A DNA stretch of 64,000 nt from positions 325,599 to 389,598 of the forward strand of contig NZ_JACHBY010000007.1 in NCBI RefSeq assembly GCF_014200495.1, written 5' to 3'. This document shows positions 27,135 to 37,500 of the stretch, piece after piece. A program made the translations under genes and the position numbers. Within the stretch, counting starts at the first letter, position 1, and each line of letters starts with the position of its first letter. The DNA is from Mucilaginibacter geliditolerans (lineage in GTDB: Bacteria; Bacteroidota; Bacteroidia; Sphingobacteriales; Sphingobacteriaceae). The notes under the pieces are model-generated. The model ran no database searches, was not told the origin of the DNA, and saw only the letters and a list, made by a program, of their open reading frames with translations.

Positions 27135-28667
27135 ATGAGCAGAACGATGTCCATTAAAACGAGACGCATTTTATTGTTTTTAACTATGCTGCTTTCACCT
27201 GCAGTATATGCCCAACAGGCAAATAATTATGTGATAATTAATAAAACAGATTCAGAACAGGATATTATCACAAAAGCAGCTAATGTTACCCCATCGCCGC
27301 GGCAATTGCGCTGGCAGGAGCTGGAGTTTACCGCATTTTTGCATTTTGGCATGAATACTTTTACCAACCGCGAATGGGGAGATGGGAAAGAAGATCCAAA
27401 ATTATTTAATCCAACTCACCTCGATGCTGCGCAATGGGTACGTACCTGCAAAGAGGCGGGTATTAAACAAATTATTTTAACCGCCAAACATCACGATGGC
27501 TTTTGCCTTTGGCCAAGTAAGTATACCGAACACTCGGTAAAAAACAGCCCCTGGGAAAATGGAAAAGGTGATGTGGTAAAAGAGGTTGCCGATGCTTGTC
27601 ACCAGCAGGGGGTTGGTTTTGGAATATACCTTTCGCCATGGGACAGGAATAACCCTGATTATGGCGATACCGAAAAATATAATGCCTATTTCCTGAATCA
27701 GCTTACCGAGTTATTGAGTAACTATGGTAAGGTTGATGAAGTATGGTTTGATGGCGCAAATGGCGAAGGCCCCAACGGAAAAAAGCCGGTGTATCATTTT
27801 AATGAATGGTATACCCTTATCCGCAAGCTGCAGCCAGGTGCCGTTATTGCTATAATGGGCCCGGATGTTCGCTGGGTTGGTACTGAAACCGGTTATGGCC
27901 GTGAATCGGAGTGGAGCGTTGTGCCTGCAAATAATTTAGACCAGTTAACAGTAACTGCTAATTCTCAGCATGATATCACCTTTAAGCCACAAGGCGATAT
28001 GACGGGTAATGACTTAGGCAGCCGGGATAAAATTAAAAATGCAAAAGGCTTGGTATGGTACCCCGCCGAGGCCGATGTTTCTATTAGGCCGGGATGGTTT
28101 TATCACGATGACCAAAATGATAAGGTTAAATCGCCTGAAAAGTTAATGGATATATATTACAACTCAGCAGGCAAAAATTGTGTGCTGCTGCTGAATGTCC
28201 CACCTGATAAGGAAGGTCTTATTAATGAAAGTGATATAAATGCTTTACAGGGATGGAAGAAACTGCGTGATGATACCTTTAAAGAAAACCTGCTTAAAGG
28301 GGCAACGGTTAAATGTGCCAACGGTATAAATTTAAAAGCAATCTTAGATAATAATTACAATACCTGGTTTACCACCCGTGGTAAAGATTCTTCCTCAGTG
28401 ATCACGCTTGATTTAAAAGCTCCTAAAATCTTTGACCTTTTACTCTTACAGGAAAACATCAGCATAGGTCAGCGTGTAGAAAAATTTACGCTTGAATACT
28501 GGAACGGTAAGGATTGGGCGAAAGTTACTGAAGGTACTACCATTGGCTATAAGCGTTTATTACGTTTCCCGGCTATAACAGCTGATAAAGTAAGATTGCG
28601 AATTGAGTCATCAAGATTAAATCCGGCTATTTCAACAGTAGGACTATATAAACAAGCTGGAATATGA
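27135..28667 (+). CDS. GH29 alpha-L-fucosidase, subfamily B-like, secreted
   Basis: A secreted retaining alpha-L-fucosidase of 510 residues from the ATG at 27135. A start at 27078 would add 19 residues before the signal peptide, and M5 at 27147 is also possible. After a signal ending VYAQ, the barrel contains the conserved TAKHHDGFCLWPS and the nucleophile D206 in WFDGANGEG. E251 in WVGTE lies 45 residues later, the spacing of the acid/base in subfamily B enzymes that act on Lewis-type alpha-1,3/1,4 fucose. Residues about 380-510 form a discoidin-like C-terminal domain. It precedes GH20 by about 185 bases, with a terminator between. A longer paralogue lies at 58117. Confidence 0.9.
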   Translation: MSRTMSIKTRRILLFLTMLLSPAVYAQQANNYVIINKTDSEQDIITKAANVTPSPRQLRWQELEFTAFLHFGMNTFTNREWGDGKEDPKLFNPTHLDAAQWVRTCKEAGIKQIILTAKHHDGFCLWPSKYTEHSVKNSPWENGKGDVVKEVADACHQQGVGFGIYLSPWDRNNPDYGDTEKYNAYFLNQLTELLSNYGKVDEVWFDGANGEGPNGKKPVYHFNEWYTLIRKLQPGAVIAIMGPDVRWVGTETGYGRESEWSVVPANNLDQLTVTANSQHDITFKPQGDMTGNDLGSRDKIKNAKGLVWYPAEADVSIRPGWFYHDDQNDKVKSPEKLMDIYYNSAGKNCVLLLNVPPDKEGLINESDINALQGWKKLRDDTFKENLLKGATVKCANGINLKAILDNNYNTWFTTRGKDSSSVITLDLKAPKIFDLLLLQENISIGQRVEKFTLEYWNGKDWAKVTEGTTIGYKRLLRFPAITADKVRLRIESSRLNPAISTVGLYKQAGI

Positions 28668-28762
28668 ATTTTGAGATAAAAGAGCATGTTTAAGATATAT
28701 ACAGGGAACCTTGTTTTGAAGATAACAGCCAATTAGATTGGTTAGTTTAGTGTTAATGAGTT

Positions 28763-28790
28763 AAGACCGGCCCAGGGCCGGTCTTTATTT
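28763..28790 (+). terminator. Intrinsic terminator after GH29
   Basis: AAGACCGGCCC and GGGCCGGTCTT form a near-perfect GC-rich hairpin followed by TATTT. Just upstream lies ATTGGTTAGTTTAGT, which recurs before the terminator at 55645. Confidence 0.8.
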
Positions 28791-28851
28791 GAATTTTTAA
28801 GAGTCGATTAATTTAGTAAAGCATAAACCAATTATAATATCATATAAATAC

Positions 28852-30681
28852 ATGAAGAAAGCACTTACAATTATTTTCCTGATGCTATCAGGAAGCGTGG
28901 CATTTGCTCAGCAAACAGAAGATGCAATAACAATAGTCCCTAAACCCGTTTCTGTTGAAAAAGGTGCAGGCGAATTTATTATCAGTAAACGTACATCCAT
29001 TGTTGCAAAAGGAGCTGACGCTCAAAAGGTGGCCGCTATGTTTAACTATTTTTTTAATAAGCGCTACGGTTTTGTGTTACCAATAACTAATAGTGCAACT
29101 ACCAACACCATTGTTTTAAATACAGCGTCAGGGATTAAATTATCTGATGAAGCATATCAGCTCAAAGTAAACGCTAATGGCATAACCATATTAGGTGAGC
29201 GGGGCGGTGTTTTTTATGGCGTGCAATCGTTGATGCAGTTAATTCATGAAAACGGTAAACAATTATCAGTAGCTGCTATAACAGTTAACGATCAGCCAAA
29301 TTTTGCTTACCGTGGACTTATGTTAGATGTAGGCAGGCATTTTTTCGATATACCTGAAATTAAAAAAATACTGGACGTGATGGCGTCCCTAAAATTAAAC
29401 AGGTTCCACTGGCATTTAACAGATGACCAGGGATGGCGTTTAGAAATTAAAAAATATCCTAAACTAACAACCATCAGCGCATGGCGCGATTCAACCATTA
29501 TTGGTGGCTATGGTGATTTCAATCCATTTATCTATGACGGTAAAAGGAGTGGCGGCTTTTATACCCAGGATCAGGCACGCGAAATTGTAAAATATGCTGC
29601 AGACAGGAACATTGTTGTTATCCCGGAGATTGAGATGCCCGGCCACAGTACTGCCGTGTTAGCCGCCTACCCTGAATTAGGTAATGGAACCGGCCCTTAT
29701 ACTGTAAAAGGTTATTGGGGAGTGCATTACACCATATATAACCCTGATGAACCAACCTTTAAATTTTTGGAAGATGTATTAACAGAGGTTATGGCTATTT
29801 TCCCGGGTAAGGATATACATATTGGCGGAGATGAGGTTCCAAAAGATGAATGGAAAAAATCAGCGATCGCCCAAAAACTAATCCAGGAAAATCATTTGAA
29901 AAATGAAGATGAGCTGCAAAGCTGGTTTATTAACCGCATTGAGAAATTCCTGAATAAAAACGGAAGGAACCTGATAGGCTGGGATGAAATATTAGAAGGC
30001 GGATTAAGCCCTAACGCAACAGTAATGAGCTGGCGTGGTGAACAGGGTGGTATAGACGCCGCAAAACAAGGGCATAATGTAATCATGACCCCAAATAGTA
30101 ACATGTATGTTGATCATGCCCAGGCTAAGGATAAAACTACTGAGCCCTTAGCAATCGGTGGGTTTTTACCACTGGATGTGGTTTATAATTACAATCCACT
30201 GCCTGCCAGCTTAACCAGCGATCAGCAAAAGCATATACTTGGTGTACAGGCAAACATGTGGACCGAATATGTTGCAACTAATAATAAACTGGAATATATG
30301 TTGTTCCCCCGTGTAGCGGCGCTTGCAGAAGTTGGCTGGACAAAAGCCGAAAACAAGGATTATAAAAACTTCACCCAAAATGAGTTGCCGGGATATTTAA
30401 AAAATATCGAAGCCCTTGGTGTAAACTACAGGATACCTGAAGCAGATGTGGTGATTAATAACGATCCCCAAACCGGCAGGAAAAAGGTAACTATCACTCC
30501 TTTTGTAGCAGGTAGTAAAGTATATTATACTATTGACGGTCATAAGGCAGATAACACAGCTGATTTATATTCCGGCTCAATTAGTGTACCTTTTACCAAT
30601 GGCCGCCCGTTAATTTTAAAATATGTGATTGTTACTCCCGGCAACAGGATGAGCAATGAATTTAATGTAGCTATTCAATAA
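28852..30681 (+). CDS. GH20 beta-N-acetylhexosaminidase, secreted
   Basis: A 609-residue exo-beta-N-acetylhexosaminidase using substrate-assisted catalysis on terminal GlcNAc or GalNAc. A signal peptide (about 1-19, ending AFA) is followed by the GH20b N-terminal domain (about 28-145), the barrel (about 148-500) with RFHWHLTDDQGWR, and the catalytic pair D327-E328 in HIGGDE. A small C-terminal chitobiase-like domain (VYYTIDG) ends the chain. It probably removes antennary GlcNAc after galactose and fucose are taken off. The second GH20 at 55802 is a paralogue with a different C-terminus. Confidence 0.93.
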   Translation: MKKALTIIFLMLSGSVAFAQQTEDAITIVPKPVSVEKGAGEFIISKRTSIVAKGADAQKVAAMFNYFFNKRYGFVLPITNSATTNTIVLNTASGIKLSDEAYQLKVNANGITILGERGGVFYGVQSLMQLIHENGKQLSVAAITVNDQPNFAYRGLMLDVGRHFFDIPEIKKILDVMASLKLNRFHWHLTDDQGWRLEIKKYPKLTTISAWRDSTIIGGYGDFNPFIYDGKRSGGFYTQDQAREIVKYAADRNIVVIPEIEMPGHSTAVLAAYPELGNGTGPYTVKGYWGVHYTIYNPDEPTFKFLEDVLTEVMAIFPGKDIHIGGDEVPKDEWKKSAIAQKLIQENHLKNEDELQSWFINRIEKFLNKNGRNLIGWDEILEGGLSPNATVMSWRGEQGGIDAAKQGHNVIMTPNSNMYVDHAQAKDKTTEPLAIGGFLPLDVVYNYNPLPASLTSDQQKHILGVQANMWTEYVATNNKLEYMLFPRVAALAEVGWTKAENKDYKNFTQNELPGYLKNIEALGVNYRIPEADVVINNDPQTGRKKVTITPFVAGSKVYYTIDGHKADNTADLYSGSISVPFTNGRPLILKYVIVTPGNRMSNEFNVAIQ

Positions 30682-30737
30682 ATTAATTAAAGGGTATTTT
30701 AAACCGCGAATAACCTTATAGTTAACTGATTTAACAA

Positions 30738-30792
30738 GAAAATGCAAATGGTAAAAAGTCTTTATGGCCTTTTGTCATTTGCATTTTCGTTT
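30738..30792 (+). terminator. Hairpin terminator after GH20
   Basis: GAAAATGCAAATG (30738-30750) pairs perfectly with CATTTGCATTTTC (30776-30788) across a 25-base loop that has its own AAAAG/CTTTT pairing, followed by GTTTATT. Confidence 0.6.
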
Positions 30793-30991
30793 ATTACTGA
30801 AATTAATGGCCAGTAAAATTAGTAAAAATCCATTCGGCCATATTTTAAAAGCGAACAATGGATGTTCGTTTCTGATACAGTTACCAGGGTGAAAATGTAT
30901 TTAATTTATTTGTAATCAGGTATTTGTCATTTTGGCTTGGGTTTTGGCATGATTAGGCTTTTATAGTTGATTTATTTCAAAGGCTATTATC

Positions 30992-33364
30992 ATGATAAGG
31001 AACTACTTAAAGATCGCATGGCGCAATATTTTAACCAACAAAGTTTATAGTGCCCTCAATATTCTTGGCCTGGCAGCAGGGATGGCTGTGGCGCTGGTCA
31101 TTGGTTTATGGGTGCAATACCAATATTCCTATGACAAGGGTTTGCCCGGTTATAGCCAATTGTACCAGGTAAGGCGAAACTTTAACAGCAATGGCGAAAC
31201 GCTAACTTTTAGCAGCACATCGCTGAAACTGGCAGATGCTCTCCGAAACAACATCCCCGAAATTGAAAATGTAGCCGAATCAGATTGGATGGGCCCGCAT
31301 GGGCTGAAAGTTGATAACCGCAAATTCTACCTGCCCGGAGTGCAGATTGGAAGTGATTTCCTGAAAATGTTCCGCTATCCTTTTATAGAGGGTAATGCGG
31401 AAACTGCTCTTAAAGACCCATATTCGATCGTACTGACAGAATCAACCGCCAAAGCCTTATTTGGTAACGAAAGTTCGCTGGGTAAAACAGTAAGGGTTGA
31501 TAACGTGCACGATCTTAAGGTAACAGGGGTGCTGAAAGATCTGCCTGCAAACTCATCTTTCCAGTTTAAATTTGTTCTCCCGTTCAGTTATCTTGAACAA
31601 ACACAAAGCTATGTAAAAGCATCACGCACCGGCGGTTTTGGTAATAACAATTTCCAGATATTCGTGAAATTAAAACCAGGTATCAGCTATGCACAGGTGG
31701 AACCTAAAATAATAGATATTGAAAAAAGTGAACCCGAAAGTACAAATGCGCGTAACTCAAAAGTGATACTGCAACCCTTGCAGGACTGGCATTTATACAG
31801 CGAATACAAGAATGGCATTGCCAACAGCGGTTTTATTGATTACGTACATATTTTTAGCATCATAGGTTTACTGGTGCTGGTTATTGCCTGCATTAATTTT
31901 ATCAACCTGTCAACCGCGCGATCTGAAAAACGTGCCAGGGAGGTTGGTGTACGGAAAGCCATCGGATCTTTACGAAGTGACCTCATCTTCCAGTTTCTGA
32001 TCGAATCGGCTATGGTTACCTTTATCTCTTTTTTATGCTGTTTGGTATTGGTTACGCTGGTATTACCATCATTTAACAGCCTTACCGGTACATCCATAGC
32101 TATCCCATATAATAGCTTTTCGTTTTGGTTGATTATGGCCGCTTGTGTATCGTTAACGGCTCTATTAGCGGGCGGGAAACCCGCGTTTTATCTTTCCTCT
32201 TTCAACCCGGTAAAGGTTTTAAAAGGTTCAGTAAATGGCGGAAAATCAAGGTCGCTTTCCCGTCAAATATTGGTGGTGGTGCAATTCAGCTGTTCCATAG
32301 CGCTGATCATCAGTACGGTAATTATTTACCAGCAGATCAGGTTTGCTAAGGACCGCCCTACAGGTTATAATATTGACAGGCTGATGGCAACGGATATGAA
32401 CGATGACCTTGATCATAATTACACAGCATTAAAAAATGAACTTTTACAAAGTGGCATGGTGCAATCAGTTACAACCGCGACCAGCCCGGCTACTGACGTT
32501 GGTTCGCATGGGGATATCGACCGCTGGCCCGGTAAATTACCCGGCGAAACCGTTGAGATGGGCTATATAGGCATATCTGATGATTATTTTAAAACATTAG
32601 GTATTAAACTGATTGCCGGCAGGGATTTTATTCCCGGTTCAAAAGCCGACTCCAATAATGTTGTATTGAATGAGGCCGCGGTTAAGCGCCTGCGTTTAAA
32701 AGATCCCATAAATCAGTTAATGACCAACGGGAACCAGCGCCTCCGGATCATCGGTGTAGTAAAAGACGCTTTGATGATCTCTCCTTTTGCCCCGGCTGAT
32801 CCTTCCTTGTTCTACCCGGCTAAAGGCGGAAACCTGATCTATAGGCTGTCGACCAATGTGCCTACCCATGAAGCCGTTGAAAAAGTAACCACCATCTTTA
32901 ATAAATATAATCCTGGCTTCCCTTACGGTTACCGGTTTGTTGACGCCGATTATAACAGCAAATTCCAGATCGAGATGCTGATCGGAAAGTTATCCGGTAT
33001 ATTTGCCGGTCTGGCTATCTTTATTTCATGCCTGGGGTTATTTGGCCTTGCCGCTTATGTGGCTGAACAGCGTACCAAGGAAATAGGTATTCGTAAGGTA
33101 CTTGGCGCTACCATAGCACAGGTGTGGTTATTGCTTTCGAAAGACTTTATTTTACTGGTTGTGATCAGTTGCCTGATCGCTTCGCCTATGGCTTATTATT
33201 TTCTACATGGTTGGCTGATGAAATACGACTACCGGATCAGCATCGGGCCCGGAGTATTTATCTTATCAGCCTTATTGGCGATTACTATTACCCTGATTAC
33301 GATAAGCTTTCAGGCAATAAAAGCAGCATTGATGAACCCGGTAAAGAGTTTGAAAAACGAGTAA
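30992..33364 (+). CDS. FtsX/MacB-type ABC transporter permease
   Basis: A 790-residue inner-membrane permease of the MacB/FtsX group. It has an N-terminal membrane helix (about 19-42), a periplasmic MacB-type domain, an FtsX block of three helices around 285-400, a second periplasmic domain and a second FtsX block at about 670-785, with the motif EQRTKEIGIRKVLGA. It begins MIRNYLKIAWRN, as do most Bacteroidota members. No ATPase gene adjoins it. A paralogue is at 46464-48854. Such solo permeases are often linked to antimicrobial resistance or lipoprotein/peptide export, but the role here is unknown. Confidence 0.9.
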   Translation: MIRNYLKIAWRNILTNKVYSALNILGLAAGMAVALVIGLWVQYQYSYDKGLPGYSQLYQVRRNFNSNGETLTFSSTSLKLADALRNNIPEIENVAESDWMGPHGLKVDNRKFYLPGVQIGSDFLKMFRYPFIEGNAETALKDPYSIVLTESTAKALFGNESSLGKTVRVDNVHDLKVTGVLKDLPANSSFQFKFVLPFSYLEQTQSYVKASRTGGFGNNNFQIFVKLKPGISYAQVEPKIIDIEKSEPESTNARNSKVILQPLQDWHLYSEYKNGIANSGFIDYVHIFSIIGLLVLVIACINFINLSTARSEKRAREVGVRKAIGSLRSDLIFQFLIESAMVTFISFLCCLVLVTLVLPSFNSLTGTSIAIPYNSFSFWLIMAACVSLTALLAGGKPAFYLSSFNPVKVLKGSVNGGKSRSLSRQILVVVQFSCSIALIISTVIIYQQIRFAKDRPTGYNIDRLMATDMNDDLDHNYTALKNELLQSGMVQSVTTATSPATDVGSHGDIDRWPGKLPGETVEMGYIGISDDYFKTLGIKLIAGRDFIPGSKADSNNVVLNEAAVKRLRLKDPINQLMTNGNQRLRIIGVVKDALMISPFAPADPSLFYPAKGGNLIYRLSTNVPTHEAVEKVTTIFNKYNPGFPYGYRFVDADYNSKFQIEMLIGKLSGIFAGLAIFISCLGLFGLAAYVAEQRTKEIGIRKVLGATIAQVWLLLSKDFILLVVISCLIASPMAYYFLHGWLMKYDYRISIGPGVFILSALLAITITLITISFQAIKAALMNPVKSLKNE

Positions 33365-33434
33365 TAAGCTCAGTATTTGGATACAGCGGTAATTTTTCTA
33401 TTTTTTTGCGTTCCCCTGTGGGTCAGGCTTTCCG

Positions 33435-33474
33435 CTCATACGCCTGCAGGCATTGCACATGGGGCCGGTATCCG
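33435..33474. repeat. Outer inverted repeat of 33.4-34.3 kb block, left arm
   Basis: It starts CTCATACGCCTGCAGGCATT and ends GCCGGTATCCG. The reverse complement, with a diverged centre, is at 34273-34312, framing the repeat-rich block of about 840 bases. Confidence 0.6.
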
Positions 33475-33560
33475 CTGCAATCCTTAACGCGGGCTTCATC
33501 ATGCGTTCGTCCGCTCAGGATACGGACACCTGCGGACAAGCCCCGGACACCCTCACTAAG

Positions 33561-33670
33561 CATCATTGCGAGGTACGAAGCAATCCCCGACTATGCAGAT
33601 CAACGCTGCTTATCCCTTTGCCCTGTACAGTTGGGGATTGCCACTCCGCTGTTAGCGGATCGCAATGACG
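33561..33670. repeat. CATTGCGAGG-type palindromic dispersed repeat
   Basis: The arm CATTGCGAGGTACGAAGCAA is answered by an inverted arm GGGGATTGCCACTCCGC...CGCAATGACG about 70 bases later. Repeats of this kind are common between genes in this family of bacteria. Reading frames across it are unlikely to be real. Confidence 0.65.
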
Positions 33671-33750
33671 CTTGGAGGGGGGGCGGAAGGAATTAGCATA
33701 ATGAGCGGACGAACGAAATAACCACAAGCGGGACGCTTGCGGGAGCGGGG

Positions 33751-33957
33751 GTCCGCAAGTGTCCGCATCACCTTATCCCCGGAGCGGACGGACAAAACAG
33801 CTAATTCATCACCACCCGTCATCCCGAACTTGTTTCGGGATCCCACATGCTTGGTATACATCATGCTGGCTACTTAGCATGTGGGGTGCTGAAACAAGTT
33901 CAGCATGACGGTTTGGTGTTGATGCTCGGTAGTAACCCTGCATAAAGGCTACTTAGC
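33751..33957. repeat. Direct repeat, copy A (about 205 bp)
   Basis: A nearly identical copy is at 34004-34208. Each copy contains two 35-base arms (here 33816-33850 and 33877-33911) that are inverted with respect to each other. Each arm is itself palindromic around AACTTGTTTC or its complement. Confidence 0.8.
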
Positions 33958-34003
33958 CCCGCTGCTGGCGCACGCGTCCCGCGTGTGTTCCAACCCTGAA
34001 AGC

Positions 34004-34208
34004 GTCCGCAAGTGTCCGCATCACCTTATCTTCCGGACGGACAAAACACAAACAATTCATCACCACCCGTCATCCCGAACTTGTTTCGGGATCCCACATG
34101 CTTGGTATACATCATGCTGGCTACTTAGCTTGTGGGGTGCTGAAACAAGTTCAGCATGACGGTTTGGTTTTGATACTCGGTAGTAACCCTGCATAAAGGC
34201 CACTTAGC
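34004..34208. repeat. Direct repeat, copy B (about 205 bp)
   Basis: It differs from copy A by a few substitutions and small indels. A spacer of about 46 bases separates the copies, including the short palindrome ACGCGTCCCGCGTGT. Confidence 0.8.
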
Positions 34209-34258
34209 ATGTGGGGTGCTGAAACAAGTTCAGCATGACGGTTTGATGTTTGATACTC
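34202..34258. repeat. Third, partial copy of the direct-repeat unit
   Basis: The right-hand arm of the repeat (ACTTAGCATGTGGGGTGCTG onward) occurs a third time immediately after copy B, consistent with slippage or unequal recombination. Confidence 0.7.
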
Positions 34259-34272
34259 GCATTAGATAAGAA

Positions 34273-34312
34273 CGGATACCGGCCTCGAGCCTAATGCCTG
34301 CGGGCGTATGAG
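34273..34312. repeat. Outer inverted repeat of 33.4-34.3 kb block, right arm
   Basis: Begins CGGATACCGGC and ends AATGCCTGCGGGCGTATGAG; it is the inverted partner of 33435-33474. Confidence 0.6.
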
Positions 34313-34418
34313 TGAATAGCCCGCCCGCTTCTATCAGCGGGAACGCCCTACTGATACTGCACACCTACCGTAGCAATAAACCCGTCCGCAACTGTCCACT
34401 CCCTGAGCGGACGAACGG
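34306..34418. repeat. Dispersed repeat, right arm of long-range inverted pair
   Basis: Reverse complement of the block at 24798-24922, with conserved ends (GTATGAGTG and GAGCGGACGAACGG), a conserved central hairpin and a diverged interior. Confidence 0.75.
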
Positions 34419-34485
34419 AATAAACCACCCACAGATAATAATTGAATTACATATCTGTGTAATTAATAATTAATTGTAACTTCAT

Positions 34486-34493
34486 TATGTTTG
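34486..34493 (+). promoter_or_regulatory. Candidate -7 promoter box of hybrid kinase gene
   Basis: TATGTTTG matches the Bacteroidota -7 consensus TAnnTTTG. It ends 21 bases before the ATG at 34515 and overlaps the TTG at 34491, arguing against that TTG as the start codon. No convincing -33 element is seen. Confidence 0.45.
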
Positions 34494-34514
34494 CGTTCGT
34501 TAAAGGAATGGTTA

Positions 34515-37500
34515 ATGCTGCCTTTTATAACTACCCGGTTGATCCCTTGTCTGAGATTTTTTTTAATTGCACTGCTGCTGGTTGTGCCGGTCGCCTTGCG
34601 GGCTCAAAATCAGCAACTGCATTTTGAGCATCTCAGTACCATTAACGGCTTATCTGAGCGTAACATCAATTGTATACTGCAAGACAGCAAGGGATTTATG
34701 TGGATTGGTACCCGGGATGGTTTAAACCGGTACGATGGTTACCAGTTTAAAACCTATCGCAGTGATCATTCCAATCCGTACAGCATCAGCAATAATTATA
34801 TCTCCCATCTGGCCGAAGATAAAAACGGTAACATATGGATAGCTACAGTTGGTGGCGGCCTCAATAAATTCGACACTAAAACTGATAAATTCTATCATTA
34901 CCGGCACAAGGATAGCGTGGCTACCAGTATCGCCAGCGATTTCATCAACAAAATAGCGCTGGATGATGACGGGCATATCTGGCTGGCTACGCAAAAAGAC
35001 GGCCTGGATAACTTTAACCCGGTAACAGGCAAGGCTGTTCATTACCGCACTAATAGTTCAGATCCGCGCAGCATCAGCGGTAACAATATTTATATCGTAT
35101 ATAAGGACCGGGAAAATAACCTGTGGGCCGGGGAACAGACAGCCGGGCTGAACTTATTTAACCGGCAGCATGGAAACTTTACACGATTCAGTCATCAGGA
35201 TAATGTGCAGGGCTCCATCTCGGGCGATAATATTACTAGCATTTTTGAGGATAGCAGCCGCCATTTGTGGGTCGGTACCTCGGGGGCGGGTTTAAACCGC
35301 TATGAGGGGAATGGTTTTTTTAAACATTTTGTAAATAACCCGGCCGATAGTTATTCGCTGGTCAACAACAATGTGCAGAGCATAGCCGAAGATAATGTTG
35401 GAAATTTATGGATCGGGACGGAAAATGGCGGGGTTTGTATCTTTAGCTATCAGCAAAACAAATTCAGCGACTACGCACATGATGATATTGATGCCAGTAG
35501 TTTAAGCGGCAACTCAGCCGATGTAATCCTGAAAGATCATTCAGGCAATATGTGGGTCGCCACGTTTGGAGGAGGCATTAATTTATATAAAAAGCGGAAA
35601 GAAAACTTTATGCATTATCAGCACAATAGTGATAAGCACAGCCTTTCCAATAATTTTGTGCTTTGCCTTTTTGAGGATTCAGACCATCATTACTGGGTTG
35701 GTACGGATGGCGGGGGTATAAACCTTTTTGATAAAGCAGCGGGTAGTTTTACAAACTTCACGCATCAGGAGGGTGAAAATAGCTTGTCGGGTAATTATGA
35801 CCTGGATATTAAAGAAGATGGCCGCAAGCAGTTGTGGATAGGTACCTGGGCCGATGGTTTAAGTGTTTACCAGCTCAATACAAAAACGTTTAAAACATTT
35901 AAGCATAATGCAAATGATCCCAATAGTTTAGCGGGTGATAATGTATATACTTTGCTGCCCGTAGCCGGTGACAAGGTTTGGGTCGGCACATTTGGCAGCG
36001 GGCTTGACCGCTATGAGCCGGCGAGCAACACATTTGTACATTACCGCCATCATGATAATGACCCTCAAAGTGTGGGCAGCGACCGGATTAATTCACTTTT
36101 GCAGGATAGTAAAGGGAATTTATGGGTAGGTACAAATGATGCCGGGCTCGATCGTTTTAACCCCGCGACCGGTACTTTTATCCATTTTAAATATAAGGAT
36201 CAGCAAAACAGCATCAGCAATAACACTGTACTGGCATTGTATGAAGACCATAGGGGCCATATCTGGAGCTGTACTTTCGCGGGGCTCAATGACCTGGATC
36301 CTGCTACCGGCCATTTCACCCATTATACAACAGCGAACGGCCTGGCAGATAATTTTACTTATGCAATACTGGAAGACGGGGATCAGCATCTGTGGATAAG
36401 TACTAACAAAGGGATCTCCCGTTTTGATCCGGTACACCAAACCTTTAAAAACTTTACAGGGGAAGATGGTTTGCAGGAAGGTGAATTTAAACCACATTCA
36501 GCTTTAAAAAGCCATACAGGTGAGCTTTTTTTTGGCGGGATAGATGGCTTTAATCAGTTTTACCCGGATAAGGTTAAGGAAAGGCCCTATGATGCGCCGC
36601 TGGTACTTACCGGGTTTTTACTGTTTAATGAAACGGTGCAGGCAGGCGCCAAATCTCCCTTAAAACAGGATATCAGCGTTACAAAATCTATTACTTTACC
36701 TTATGACCAGGCTGTTATCAGTTTCGAATTTGCTGCGCTGGATTACGGCTCCCCAACCAAGAAATTTTATGCCTACCGATTGGAAGGATTTGACAAAGGC
36801 TGGAACCTGGTGGGGAATAAAAATTCAGCAACTTATACTAATCTGCCGCCGGGCGACTATGTGTTAAAAGTAAGGGTACAGAATGACGAAAAGCAATGGT
36901 CGTCTTCTGAGATCCGTTTGTCTTTAACTATTGTTCCGCCATTCTGGTTAACCTGGTGGTTTGAGGCACTTGTTTGCATTGTGGTGATTGCCGTGGTTTA
37001 CCTGATCTATTATCAGCGGGTAAAAACTATCGTGACCCAAAAAGCAACGCTGGAAAAGCTGGTAGAGGCGCGTACCGCCGAAGTCTTACAGCAGTCGGAA
37101 GAGTTACAGGCTATTAATGAAGAATTAATGGCACAATCAGACGAACTTGAACTGCAACGTGAGCAGGAGCGGGCCGCTCGCCATGAGGCAGAAAAAGCGA
37201 ACCTGGCCAAAAGTGTTTTTTTAGCCAGTATGAGCCACGAGATACGAACCCCGATGAACGGGGTGATAGGTATGGCCTCACTGCTGAATGAAACGCCCCT
37301 TAACAGTGAGCAGCAGGAATATACGGATACTATTATCAGGAGTGGTGAAACCCTGATGAATGTGATTAATGATATATTGGATTTTTCAAAGATAGAATCG
37401 GGTAAACTGGATATGGAACAGGAGGATTTTAACCTCCGCAACGCAGTGGAAGAGGTGATGGACCTGTTCGCTCAAAAATCATCCAAACAGGGGATAGACC

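Noticed and set aside
33124..33696. Long plus-strand reading frame overlapping the permease end and the repeat block
   Set aside because: It is a different frame of the permease gene running into palindromic repeats. It has no family features and low-complexity Arg/Ser-rich content typical of repeat translation.
33751..34258. Direct repeats considered as a CRISPR array
   Set aside because: There are only two full units of about 205 bases with nested palindromes, no short regular repeats with unique spacers, and no cas genes in the window.
24798..34418. Inverted repeats considered as ends of a composite transposon
   Set aside because: No transposase or integrase lies between or near them, no target-site duplication is visible, and the arms resemble intergenic dispersed repeats found elsewhere in the same gaps.
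34491..34514. TTG start for the hybrid kinase
   Set aside because: The TTG lies inside a likely -7 promoter box, and the ATG at 34515 gives a normal signal segment.
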